This document shows, one piece after another, positions 55,401-63,210 of a DNA stretch of 64,000 nucleotides. The stretch spans positions 1-64,000 of the forward strand of contig CALJOA010000060.1 in the NCBI GenBank assembly GCA_937981585.1, read 5' to 3'. Numbering within the stretch: position 1 is the stretch's first letter; the number at the start of each line of letters is the position of its first letter. Made by a program: the position numbers and the translations under genes. The notes beneath the pieces were generated by a model. That model saw only the letters and a program-made list of their open reading frames with translations. It had not been told where the DNA came from and searched no databases. This DNA is from an uncultured Pirellulaceae bacterium (lineage in GTDB: Bacteria; Planctomycetota; Planctomycetia; Pirellulales; Pirellulaceae).

Positions 55401-56411
55401 CGGTAGCATTTCGGTCGGGGCAAAGAAAGCGAACACTAAGGTGCCCCAAAGGCCAGCGGCTCCATGAACAGCAAATGCACCAACCGCATCGTCGACACCA
55501 CATTTTCGAACCACTTCGATCGCCCACAGCGCCAGAATTCCACCGATCGCTCCGGCAAAAACTGCCGCCAATGGAGAGATTGCGAAACAGGCCCCAGTTA
55601 CCGAAACTAGCCCCGCCAGGGCACCGCTGATTAAGTCGACGACATCTGTTTTACGAGTCCGGATCCATGACCAGAAAGACGCGGCAATCAAACCAGCAAC
55701 TGCACCGAGGTTGGTGTTGAGCAGGACGATCGAGACATTTTCGTCGGCAGAAAGTCCGCTTCCTCCGTTGAAACCCCACCAGCCGAACCACAAAAGAAAG
55801 CAACCCATGATGGCCAGCGTCAGACTATGCCCACCTGTGAGTTTGCCACGTCGGTAGTTCCTTCGAGGGCCAATCGCAATCGCCGCCGCCAGCGCCGCGA
55901 ATCCACCACACAGGTGGACTACAGCAGTTCCAGCCCAGTCGACAAAGCCAAGTCGCGCCAGCCACCCGCTACCTGTGTTTTCAAGCGTTCCACCCCAGCA
56001 CCAATGTCCGATCAGCGGATACACGAATCCGCTCAGAACAAACACGATTACGAGGTAAGTTATCAACCGGGTTCGCTCGGCGATTGCACCACTGACAATC
56101 GTTGCAGCGGTACCACAGAAAACCATTTGAAACAGAAAGAAAGCACACAATTCGTTGCTTGACCAGAATTCGAAATGCGAACCGAACAAACCGTAGTTGG
56201 TTACACCGAACATGATCGAGAAACCGAAAGCCGCAAACACCAACATCGAAATTCCGAAATCCAAAAGATTTTTCACGGCGACGTTGATGCTGTTCTTAGC
56301 GCGAATCATGCCGCTTTCGAGCAAACAAAATCCGGCTTGCATCAGAAACACCAGCGCCGCGCAGATGAGGACGAATCCAACGTCCATGTTTTCGGGGGTT
56401 GCAGGGGACAT
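52437..56411 (-). CDS. Ammonium transporter-hybrid histidine kinase fusion (Amt-PAS-HK-REC-REC-Hpt)
   Basis: A 1324-residue protein begun at MSPATPENMDVG (56411). Residues about 10-400 are an Amt/Rh channel, keeping the twin histidines (GTAVVHLCGG, AVHGAAGLWG). After a HAMP-like link come PAS (about 460-580), HisKA (MSHEIRTPLNGVIG, about 599), HATPase (NAIKFTETG, DTGIGI, GGSGLGLTI), two receivers (LIVDDN...LDFCMPVMDG near 835; LIAEDN...MDGHMPILDG near 1015) and an Hpt domain (AHQLKGAA near 1267). It is likely an ammonium sensor. The REC-GGDEF-EAL gene follows 9 bp later. Confidence 0.94.
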   Translation of the reverse strand: MSPATPENMDVGFVLICAALVFLMQAGFCLLESGMIRAKNSINVAVKNLLDFGISMLVFAAFGFSIMFGVTNYGLFGSHFEFWSSNELCAFFLFQMVFCGTAATIVSGAIAERTRLITYLVIVFVLSGFVYPLIGHWCWGGTLENTGSGWLARLGFVDWAGTAVVHLCGGFAALAAAIAIGPRRNYRRGKLTGGHSLTLAIMGCFLLWFGWWGFNGGSGLSADENVSIVLLNTNLGAVAGLIAASFWSWIRTRKTDVVDLISGALAGLVSVTGACFAISPLAAVFAGAIGGILALWAIEVVRKCGVDDAVGAFAVHGAAGLWGTLVFAFFAPTEMLPAGSRLIQIGVQVTGAAAACGFSFTTVYGALKILSLFTRLRVKAGEEKIGLNVVEHGATNEVTDLLGAMNQHRHTGNFSTRIETDTDTEVGQIASEYNAVIARVDEEVLGHQTTNQILQGEKLRLQSVLKHAGVGIYQLDENGRFQSANPTLLQIFGYASSSALIDQEQEFLIPWHGEQAQSVAGHFERGEAVKDLETEFVDPAGERRWLLESIVPIRDENGRLVVWLGTVHDVTQRKQSMMAEVEVAEAKSIAKGEFLANMSHEIRTPLNGVIGMLDLLATSEQDSKEENYISVARSSADTLLSLINDILDFSKIEAGRLELEQVEFDLRELMESTAEQFAIRAHTKGLEMNCRLAPDLPFLVNGDPERLRQSIINLMGNAIKFTETGEINLCVSRRGSVIHFSVQDTGIGIQDDAKESLFESFVQADPSTTRKYGGSGLGLTIVSNLVQLMGGKLKVDSLPGEGSNFWFEIPMVVIENEVPEEQDLEKVLEGLSNCNVLIVDDNATNCEILENQLASWGMRSTVCRQSSAVVQKLLVAQRLERPFDLIILDFCMPVMDGRDVAMQLKDHPELSSVPIIMLSSNHDLMTRDELREAGIQVAMTKPARQSRLFDSIVSVVCQNRQSRPAPAANIEVAPLDTAPLDTAPPVRSNIKGKVFSLDEINEVASAIELDPSFTADILIAEDNQINQIVVQQMLSSLGYTTEVVANGQAALERIQTGSYRMVLMDGHMPILDGLTASKKIRQWELEQQANDPDFRSTPIVALTANVIAGFKQRCLDAGMNDYLCKPITMERLQAATMEFVGEPIGPALVPTRSRVIQAQPPKSAVHPQRRHGDKHPTEAPSPETALRAAEPAIQQSVPSADANSVSSLGVSGSDTYFDQVSMDQRCNGNRELQFQLLSIMKDTLPERIVELRQANLKNDVPRVRSIAHQLKGAASDTSLLAICDSAEKLENYANANQQELIPKTLTELEERIEATLRELGELLA

Positions 56412-56589
56412 GACGGTTGTAGTGATCAAGGAATGTTTACGGAATCTTTATCCTTTAAACATTGCTTACGAAACCACGTTCCGTTTATGTCTGAGAAGTA
56501 TTCTCGGCATTAGTGCCGAAACTAAAACGTAGAATCGAAACTGCCATCACGATCCATCTAACCATGCAGCCAAACGCTTCAATTGCGTT
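56412..56589. promoter_or_regulatory. Promoter region of the Amt-kinase operon
   Basis: A 178 bp gap upstream of the leftward Amt-kinase gene, downstream of exbB. It contains a perfect palindrome TCGGCA-TTAG-TGCCGA near 56504-56519. This could be an operator or a weak hairpin; no T-run follows on either strand. No NtrC-like or sigma-54 box is convincing. Confidence 0.35.
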
Positions 56590-57354
56590 CTACGATTTCG
56601 ATCTGGCTTTTCGTCGCAATGGCGTGAATACATGTTGGGCCATGTAGGCGGCTTCGGCGACGAATTGATCGATCCGGTTGCGAAATATTGCAAACGCGCC
56701 GATCGCCGGAATGGCCACGATCAAACCGCCTACCGTTGTCACGAGAGCCTGGTAGATTCCCTCGGCCAACTGAGGGGCACTTGCAGTCCCTTGCGTAGCA
56801 GCGACGCTTTGAAACGCGATGATCATTCCAATGACGGTCCCGAGCAGTCCAACCATTGGGGCAATGTTGCCGATCACGGAAAGGTACTCGATCTTTCGGA
56901 ACAACCTCGCCGATTGCTCCGCCAACGCGTCCTCGATTGACTTCTCGACAGCATTCCAACCAAAATCCAACTCCGATATTCCGTGCATCAGAACAAACGA
57001 AAGGAAACTCGGTTGGGAATTGCAGGCCTCCTGGGCTCCCTTGACGTCGCCGCTCATCAGGCAAGTCCGAACTTTGTCGCTGAGCCCTTCAGGCATCAAG
57101 TCCTTTCTACGAATCGTCATCAAGTGATCGAAGATCAAATAAGCCGCCGTAAAAGAAAGCAACAGCAGGATCAAAATCATGATCATGCCAACGATCCCAC
57201 CCGAAAACAGGATCGATAGGAATCCGCCAGACGCGGCTGGACCATCTCCGTCTTGAGCCAAACAGACCGAGGGGTTCAGGCTCAGGATCGAGAAGATGAT
57301 CGACATCCCAAGTAGACGGATTCGATTTTGCAAATTTGATAGACTTCTTGTCAT
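56590..57354 (-). CDS. exbB: MotA/TolQ/ExbB proton channel protein
   Basis: About 254 residues when started at MTRSLSNLQNRIRLLG (57354). A signal-like N terminus is followed by three membrane segments: GGIVGMIMILILLLLSFTAAYLI, SVIGNIAPMVGLLGTVIGMIIAF and LVTTVGGLIVAIPAIGAFAIF. The GLLGTVIGMI stretch is typical of ExbB/TolQ, which pass proton-motive force to outer-envelope processes. No ExbD/TolR gene is nearby in this window. The TPR-like gene upstream (57530-58597) is on the same strand and probably cotranscribed. Confidence 0.88.
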   Translation of the reverse strand: MTRSLSNLQNRIRLLGMSIIFSILSLNPSVCLAQDGDGPAASGGFLSILFSGGIVGMIMILILLLLSFTAAYLIFDHLMTIRRKDLMPEGLSDKVRTCLMSGDVKGAQEACNSQPSFLSFVLMHGISELDFGWNAVEKSIEDALAEQSARLFRKIEYLSVIGNIAPMVGLLGTVIGMIIAFQSVAATQGTASAPQLAEGIYQALVTTVGGLIVAIPAIGAFAIFRNRIDQFVAEAAYMAQHVFTPLRRKARSKS

Positions 57355-57529
57355 GCTAATTCCGCTGGGCTTGCTTCCATTGAAGCGCTTCGACATTCGG
57401 AGTTACGTTAGTAAGGTGCATTGCTTCAATGAACGGAATTGATTCACGCCAACTTAGTTGAAGTCTATGCAAAACTATTCTTCGCATCTAGAAGAAATCT
57501 CGGTCACGATGCGTGCCGCAAAATGCTGG

Positions 57530-58597
57530 TTACTGTCTAGTTTGTTGCGCCCAAATTGTTTCGGGATACTTTGTCACCAGTTCGTTCGTGATCTCTTTGG
57601 CTTGTTTCGTCTTTCCATTATTGTGCAGCAAACTGGCACAACGATACAACGCCGCCGCCCCCAAGAAACGTTGCTCCGGAAAAAGAATCGGGATTCGCAT
57701 CAGGTTAATCATCGCTTGATCCGTTTTCTGGCATTTCGACTGCGCGTCGGCGAGAACGAAATATGGTCCGGCCCGAAGTTGGCGCGGCATTTTTTCAACC
57801 AACTTTTCCCAGACTTCGGTTTGTTTGGCGCTTACATTGGTCCGGGTTCGCCAAAGCTGTGCAATGGCAACATTTCGCACGCCTGGGTCAATATCACGAC
57901 TTAGTTGTTCGAGCAACCTGATGCCCTGGGCCCGTTTGGGGCCAGCCAACAACCAACTTCCCCCAATCAGCTGCACGATCGGCTGGCGAATTTCCACCCA
58001 CTTTTCGGCTTGTTGCACCAACGCGTTTCCTGACCCAGACCAGGGCAGGGGGGCTAGGTGCAGAAAACGTGTCTGCGGATCCTCAGCCACAATTTCCAAG
58101 AACTGCTTGACTGCATCCTCCGGCTGATCGACGGCCAGATGAGCCTCAACCAGATGCGAACGAACAATCCGTTTCGCCCACGGCCGCGTTTCTTTCTCGA
58201 CAACATAGTTGAGCTGCTGGATCGCAAGCTTCGCTCGACCTTGTCGCAGTTCATCTAGACCGGCTTGATAAGCATCATCCCAAACCGTTTGTACTGCGAC
58301 GATGTCCGCATTGTCGATCTCCCGCTCGCGACCGGTCGATTCAAGCGTCAGTGAAATCCCGCGCCAATCAATGATTTTCCCCTGACGATTGACGATCTTC
58401 TCGGATCCAGGCTTGCGGGTGACGACGATGTCGAGAGTCTCTTGGGCAAATGCGTTGGAAACCTGCAACGTAATCAGACAAACAATCACAAAGCCAAAGA
58501 GCCGAGCGAGAGAAGAAATTCGGAGATTTGAAGCCAAGTTAAAACTCACGCGGTGAAGAATATCCCTTGCCGATGATGCTGCTAGCCGTGCCGGCAT
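57530..58597 (-). CDS. TPR-like secreted protein
   Basis: A 355-residue protein with a signal-like segment (RLFGFVIVCLITLQVSNAFAQ). The mature part begins with a short beta segment (VVTRKPGSEKIVNRQGKIIDWRGISLTLES) and then shows repeated helical hairpins typical of tetratricopeptide units (AYQAGLDELRQGRAKLAIQQLNYV, HLVEAHLAVDQPEDAVKQFLEI, YRCASLLHNNGKTKQAKEITNELV). The function is unknown, but genes of this kind often sit with ExbB in planctomycetes. The start at 58597 may be too early; a GTG at 58549 would shorten the leader. Confidence 0.7.
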   Translation of the reverse strand: MPARLAASSARDILHRVSFNLASNLRISSLARLFGFVIVCLITLQVSNAFAQETLDIVVTRKPGSEKIVNRQGKIIDWRGISLTLESTGREREIDNADIVAVQTVWDDAYQAGLDELRQGRAKLAIQQLNYVVEKETRPWAKRIVRSHLVEAHLAVDQPEDAVKQFLEIVAEDPQTRFLHLAPLPWSGSGNALVQQAEKWVEIRQPIVQLIGGSWLLAGPKRAQGIRLLEQLSRDIDPGVRNVAIAQLWRTRTNVSAKQTEVWEKLVEKMPRQLRAGPYFVLADAQSKCQKTDQAMINLMRIPILFPEQRFLGAAALYRCASLLHNNGKTKQAKEITNELVTKYPETIWAQQTRQ

Positions 58598-59036
58598 TCT
58601 AAGCCGACGGCGACCATTGCGCTAGAGCGTTTGAGAACATTTTCTGGCCAAGCCGCACAAACTCCATCGCCGGCCCAGCGATTGACACGTTAGGTCAACC
58701 GGTGGGATTCTATCAACGGGGTTTCTTATTGGTTTCGAAACCAAAGTGTTGGGACAGGATTAGCATGGTTAAAAAGATGCAGGAAGCAGTCGTATACAAA
58801 TCATGTCCATCATGTAAATCCTGTCCAAAACAAACCTGCCTTGCCAATCAAACGTTCGCCTGAATGCTGTCAGTTTTCGCTGACGGCCAGTCGATAACCA
58901 AGTTTCCACCAGCAAAACCTGTTTTTGACTGAGCCCTCAAACTTTTTCGAAAGTTCTTTTCGTTGCGTGACCAACTGTGTCACTCGTCCGCCCAATAGTA
59001 CTTCCAGACCAACTCACTTGAGCAAAGGAAGTACAA
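58598..59036. other. Intergenic region with dispersed repeat
   Basis: A 439 bp gap. It contains the second copy of the ATCATGT...CCTGTCC repeat (58750-58834). The remainder has no recognisable signal; a good ribosome-binding site lies at its end. Confidence 0.5.
58750..58834. repeat. ATCATGT...CCTGTCC dispersed repeat, copy 2
   Basis: GGGACAGGATTAGCATGGTT at 58751-58770 is inverted with respect to ATCATGTAAATCCTGTCC (58809-58826), making an imperfect palindrome with a loop. It aligns with the sequence at 248-283. Confidence 0.65.
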
Positions 59037-59249
59037 ATGATCAAGCCACTCAACTGCCCGCAACTCTCCAGTACTAAACAGCGAACCGGACTTCAGAGCG
59101 TCAGTGATCTAATCCCAAGACTGATTCGTCAGTACGAGCTACAAGCCGAATTGATGAAGCGCCGAGCTGAGCAGGCACGTCCAGCAGTCGCGGGGGGAGC
59201 ACATGCAACAAGCTGCCCAACCCAAGCGACATTCGGCTGGGATGATTAG
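59037..59249 (+). CDS. Small ORF, probable hypothetical protein
   Basis: A 70-residue soluble, basic protein starting MIKPLNCPQLSSTKQRTGLQ. AAAGGAAG lies seven bases before the ATG, one of the better ribosome-binding sites in the window, which argues for translation. No domain is recognised; a helix (LIRQYELQAELMKRRAEQ) is likely. A weak GGCC-based hairpin with a T-run at 59265-59288 could be its terminator. It is not longer than random ORFs, so caution is needed. Confidence 0.45.
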   Translation: MIKPLNCPQLSSTKQRTGLQSVSDLIPRLIRQYELQAELMKRRAEQARPAVAGGAHATSCPTQATFGWDD

Positions 59250-59315
59250 GGGAGTATCTCTAAACCACGGCCATGGAGGGCCATTTTTTGACTTCGAACT
59301 GTGGCTCCAGCAGCT

Positions 59316-60113
59316 TCAGGCATCCAAAAACTTCATCAACTCCCAGTTGAACTGAACATGGTTCTCCAGCGGAGCCATGTGACCGGCATTCTCGATCTGG
59401 ATAAACCGTGATCCGGAAACCAAATCGGCGTTGCCCTTCATTTCCTCAGGCGTCGTGATCTCATCGAACTCTCCCACCACAAACAATGTTGGAATCTCGA
59501 TCTCGGATAACCACGGGGTTGCGTCTGGTCTCTCTGCCATCGCCAACTGTCCTGTGGCAATCGACGCTGGATCGGTCTGAGCAATAATGCGATGAACCTC
59601 GCCAACGATAGTTTGCTTTGACGCCGAGTCGGAATCATGAAAGAGTTTTTGCACCATCGAATCGGCAACGGGATTTGCGCCAGTCTTCATGACGCTTTGC
59701 GCAGAAATATTGCGGGCCCGTTTCACCTGCTCCGTATCGCCAGCGGCACGGGTGTCACAAGCGATCAAGTGAGAAAGCCGGTCCCGATGGTGCTTCCAGA
59801 ATTGCCAGCCGACGTAACCGCCCATCGAAAGCCCACAATAAGCAACTGGCTCCGTGACACCCATAGCGTCCAGCAGTCCCGCAAGCGTATCGGCCAACCC
59901 GCGCATCGAGATTGGAGTTTGGCTGGCAGGACTCGCCCCAAACCCCGGCAGATCGGCAGCGACAATACGAAAGCGATTTGCAAGCCCATCGATTTGATAC
60001 TTCCACATTGCATGGCTTAGTGGAAAACCATGGCCCAGTAATATCACCGGTCCGGTTCCAACGTCGACCACATTGAGACGTTTGGTACCGACGGGAATCT
60101 GTTTCGGTTCCAT
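59316..60113 (-). CDS. Alpha/beta hydrolase
   Basis: A 265-residue alpha/beta-fold hydrolase. ILLGHGFPLSHAMW includes the oxyanion region, GLSMGGYVG is the nucleophile elbow with the catalytic Ser, FVVGEFDEITTPEEM has the Asp, and ENAGHMAPLENHVQ the His. It resembles 3-oxoadipate enol-lactonase-like and general esterase enzymes; the substrate is unknown. The DUF2752 gene lies 3 bp upstream on the same strand and is probably cotranscribed. Confidence 0.88.
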   Translation of the reverse strand: MEPKQIPVGTKRLNVVDVGTGPVILLGHGFPLSHAMWKYQIDGLANRFRIVAADLPGFGASPASQTPISMRGLADTLAGLLDAMGVTEPVAYCGLSMGGYVGWQFWKHHRDRLSHLIACDTRAAGDTEQVKRARNISAQSVMKTGANPVADSMVQKLFHDSDSASKQTIVGEVHRIIAQTDPASIATGQLAMAERPDATPWLSEIEIPTLFVVGEFDEITTPEEMKGNADLVSGSRFIQIENAGHMAPLENHVQFNWELMKFLDA

Positions 60114-60116
60114 CCT

Positions 60117-60656
60117 TCAAGATCCAAGTTCAGTTGAAATTTTCCAAATCCAGTTGATTGTCAAAATGACCACCACTCCAATTGGCGCCATGTAGGCCCA
60201 GGCCGTAACCAGCGGTTGCCTGCGAGCAGTCAGCCGCCAAATCTGAAACGTATGCCAGGGAATTTGCACTGCTACAAAGAAGTACACGATGAAACTGGCC
60301 GGGTTGAAATTCCACGCCCGGGAGAACTGAGCCGAGCTGATCGAAATGAACGCTCTGGTCATTCCACAGCCCGGACAGTCGATTCCAAAGAGCCGCTGAG
60401 CCGAACAGGTCTCCGGCATTGCACTAGCAAACCCTGGCAGGAAGACCGATTTCTCGCCTTCGCTTCGCATCAAAAACGAAAGCAAAATTATGATCGCGGC
60501 CATCAAGAGAAAGAGCCAATGCAACGTCAGCTCACTGCGAACGTAGTCTGGATTCAATTCGAAACCGGATTCTTCAGCGCTAACGGAAGCAGATTGAATT
60601 GTTGGATCGGTACTCAACTTACTGGAACTTCCAATTGTTCGTCTTGTCGTTGACAT
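60117..60656 (-). CDS. DUF2752 membrane protein
   Basis: A 179-residue protein with three or four membrane segments and the DUF2752 hallmark GIDCPGCGMTRA, with two cysteines near residue 95, after the first membrane segment. The function of this family is unknown. The N-terminal 50 residues are polar and Ser/Thr-rich. It is followed by the hydrolase gene with only a 3 bp gap. Confidence 0.85.
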   Translation of the reverse strand: MSTTRRTIGSSSKLSTDPTIQSASVSAEESGFELNPDYVRSELTLHWLFLLMAAIIILLSFLMRSEGEKSVFLPGFASAMPETCSAQRLFGIDCPGCGMTRAFISISSAQFSRAWNFNPASFIVYFFVAVQIPWHTFQIWRLTARRQPLVTAWAYMAPIGVVVILTINWIWKISTELGS

Positions 60657-60710
60657 ATTGTAGACGAAACGCGCCCATGCTCACCTCATTCCTCCGACCT
60701 CCGACCTCAC

Positions 60711-62585
60711 TCAATCTCGCCAAAATCGTGGCGCAAAGAGAACCAGAATTGGGAATATCTCCAATCGACCAAGCATCATCAGCCAGATGAACAACGACTT
60801 GGATAAGAAGCTGAAATTCGAATAGTTTTCCGTCGCACCGACGACGCCCAGTCCTGGCCCAACATTGTTAAGCGTCGCGGCCACCGCGCTGGCGGAATCG
60901 ATCATCTTGTTGACCGGATCCACTCCCCACGTCGAGTTTGGCTCGATCATCATCACGACCAAAAACCCGAACACAAACAACACCGCGATGAGCCCAAAAT
61001 AGACAAGGATCAAATGACGCAGCGATTGATCCTCGGCGGTCTTGCCACCAATTTTGAGCAATTGCACCTGCTTGGGTTGGTAGGCGTGGGTGATTTCCAT
61101 GCTGAGAATTTTGGCAAACAAAACGTGACGGATGACCTTCACGCTTCCTGCGGCGCTTCCGGCACAACCACCGATAAACATCAAAATCAATAAGGCGGTA
61201 CGGCTGAAATTGTTCCACTGATCAAAATCAGCAGTTGCGTAACCCGTCGTCGTTGTAACCGCAACGACTTGGAACATACCGTTGCGAAAGCTCTTTTCGG
61301 GCGTTGAAAAATCTTCTTCACCGTTGCCAATCCCCAAAATGATGATTATTGCCGTTACACCAAGGATCACCCAGATGTAAGTTCGAAACTCAATGTCCCT
61401 GAGTAGCGCAAGCGGATTTCCAGCGATCACAAGATACAACAACGCGAAATTCGTGCCGCCAAGCACCATGAACAGGATGACCACGTACTCGATTGCTTTG
61501 CCGTTAACGCCGCCTTCAACAAAATGCCCTAGACTCGAGTTGTAGGTACTGAACCCACCGGTAGCGACGGTCGCAAACGCATGGCAGACCGAATCGAAAA
61601 TCGACATCCCGAGAAACATCAGGATCACCGCCAACACGAAATTGAGCCCGACGTACATCGCCGCAAAAAGCCAAGCCGTATGTTGCATCCGAGCGTTCGA
61701 ATTGTCTTGGGTTGGCCCGGGCATTTCGTGGCGCATCAACGCTTTGCCCGCTGAGCCTTGTCCCAGCAACACAACGAACAAAACAATAATGCCCAAGCCA
61801 CCGAGAAACTGGGTGCTGTGACGCCAGAACAAAATGCAATGCGGAATCAGAAACGGATCTTCCAAATCACAAATGACCGTTGCACCGGTGGTGCTAAATC
61901 CGGACTGCGATTCAAACATCGAATCGATCAGCCCCATTCGAACGTAGTTCATCCGGTAGTTCGACGAACGATCGGCCGGCGCATAAGGATCCTCGCCGGG
62001 CTCGGAAAGCCGCTTGGCCCAGGGTTGGCGCTGATTCAATTCACGGAAAACCTCCGGTGCATCCGTTAGCCCGGTTGCGGCGGTCAACTCGCGCTGCGAC
62101 AACCCGAGTGCGTTGGAGCTTGCGATCGCATTAAGGACAGCCAACTCGGAGGCGCTGACCGGATCGGCAGCTTGCCAGCTTTTCCAAATCTTTAATCGCG
62201 GCGCTGAAACCAGAATCGTATCGGCTTCTTCGAAAACTCGAATCGACGGACCGCGACAGGTTCCACTGAGAACGTAGGGTAGGGCACCCAGTACGGTCGC
62301 CAACACCCAGCTAAGCCCCACCACGGCCATCGCTTCTTTGCGGTAGATCTTCGTGTCGGCATCCCGACCGTACCAATACATCCCGCCGCCGATCAACCAG
62401 CAAATTAACGCGCTGTAAATCAACCCCCAAACCCCGTTGGCTTCGGGACGGTCAACGGTAACGCCCACAGCGGGATTGGTGTGCGCACCAATCCCAGGAT
62501 CGGCCCACACGAGGCTGAAGAGCATGAACCCGCCAATCAACAGCGCGAGAATGCCAAGTAGTTTAAAGAGAAGTCGAAAGTTCAT
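60711..62585 (-). CDS. trkH: TrkH-type potassium transporter with inserted domain
   Basis: A 624-residue K+ uptake protein, against about 480 for typical TrkH. The pore repeats are visible: FESQSGFSTTGATVI (P1), FWRHSTQFLGGLGIIVLFV, FATVATGGFSTYN (P2), FQVVAVTTTTGYATADF (P3) and SAVAATLNNVGPGLG (P4), which are K+-filter loops. Between the first helices and P1 lies an extra segment of about 100 residues (residues about 110-215) including VSASELAVLNAIASSNALGLSQRELTAATG, which looks helix-turn-helix-like. A partner TrkA subunit is not in the window. Confidence 0.9.
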   Translation of the reverse strand: MNFRLLFKLLGILALLIGGFMLFSLVWADPGIGAHTNPAVGVTVDRPEANGVWGLIYSALICWLIGGGMYWYGRDADTKIYRKEAMAVVGLSWVLATVLGALPYVLSGTCRGPSIRVFEEADTILVSAPRLKIWKSWQAADPVSASELAVLNAIASSNALGLSQRELTAATGLTDAPEVFRELNQRQPWAKRLSEPGEDPYAPADRSSNYRMNYVRMGLIDSMFESQSGFSTTGATVICDLEDPFLIPHCILFWRHSTQFLGGLGIIVLFVVLLGQGSAGKALMRHEMPGPTQDNSNARMQHTAWLFAAMYVGLNFVLAVILMFLGMSIFDSVCHAFATVATGGFSTYNSSLGHFVEGGVNGKAIEYVVILFMVLGGTNFALLYLVIAGNPLALLRDIEFRTYIWVILGVTAIIIILGIGNGEEDFSTPEKSFRNGMFQVVAVTTTTGYATADFDQWNNFSRTALLILMFIGGCAGSAAGSVKVIRHVLFAKILSMEITHAYQPKQVQLLKIGGKTAEDQSLRHLILVYFGLIAVLFVFGFLVVMMIEPNSTWGVDPVNKMIDSASAVAATLNNVGPGLGVVGATENYSNFSFLSKSLFIWLMMLGRLEIFPILVLFAPRFWRD

Positions 62586-62604
62586 TGTGCTTGGGCGTTG
62601 TGTA

Positions 62605-63105
62605 CTAACCCGAAGAGTCGAGGAATTTCTCGTCTTCAGAATTGTATTTTTGAATCATGGAGTTGATCGCCCATTTCGCTCCGACCAACAAAGCTATTGG
62701 AAAGACAACCATGTAAATCAATGTCATCGACTTCTTTCCCACTGGATCAGAAATCGCAGTCTGCAGGTGAGTGATGAAAACCAGTACCGCAACGAATATA
62801 GCATGGCCAAAATGCGAAAAAGGAGCCGTCTTGATGACGTATACGCCAATCAACATGCTCGCCAGCGCGGTTACGGCGACAACAATCCAAAACATCAACG
62901 GAGGAACCGCCTGCTCAGGATTGTTCGCCATGATCTCTTCTTGAGTTTCCAGCGGCAGTTTTACGAACTCGGCGAACTCGGGAAAAAAGCCCAGCCCAAT
63001 CCCAAACGTCGCCGCCGCGAGCGCGACAATCACCAGAACGAACGCGGAACCCACAGTCAGAAAACTGCGGAACATCATTCCCGGTGGAAAAGGTTCTTGA
63101 GACAT
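62605..63105 (-). CDS. Membrane protein of unknown function
   Basis: About 166 residues when started at MSQEPFPPGMMF (63105). It has four likely membrane segments: SFLTVGSAFVLVIVALAAATFGIGLGF, PLMFWIVVAVTALASMLIGVYVI, AIFVAVLVFITHLQTAI and MTLIYMVVFPIALLVGAKWAI. I recognise no domain. The trkH gene starts 19 bp after its stop, suggesting cotranscription. Confidence 0.7.
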   Translation of the reverse strand: MSQEPFPPGMMFRSFLTVGSAFVLVIVALAAATFGIGLGFFPEFAEFVKLPLETQEEIMANNPEQAVPPLMFWIVVAVTALASMLIGVYVIKTAPFSHFGHAIFVAVLVFITHLQTAISDPVGKKSMTLIYMVVFPIALLVGAKWAINSMIQKYNSEDEKFLDSSG

Positions 63106-63210
63106 ACGAGATCTAACTGGCTCCGAAAACTCGTATTCTATGCAGTCAAGCCTGACACGCAAACGTTGAAAGAGGCAAGCTACTGACATGCGACTGCTTA
63201 AACGACATGA

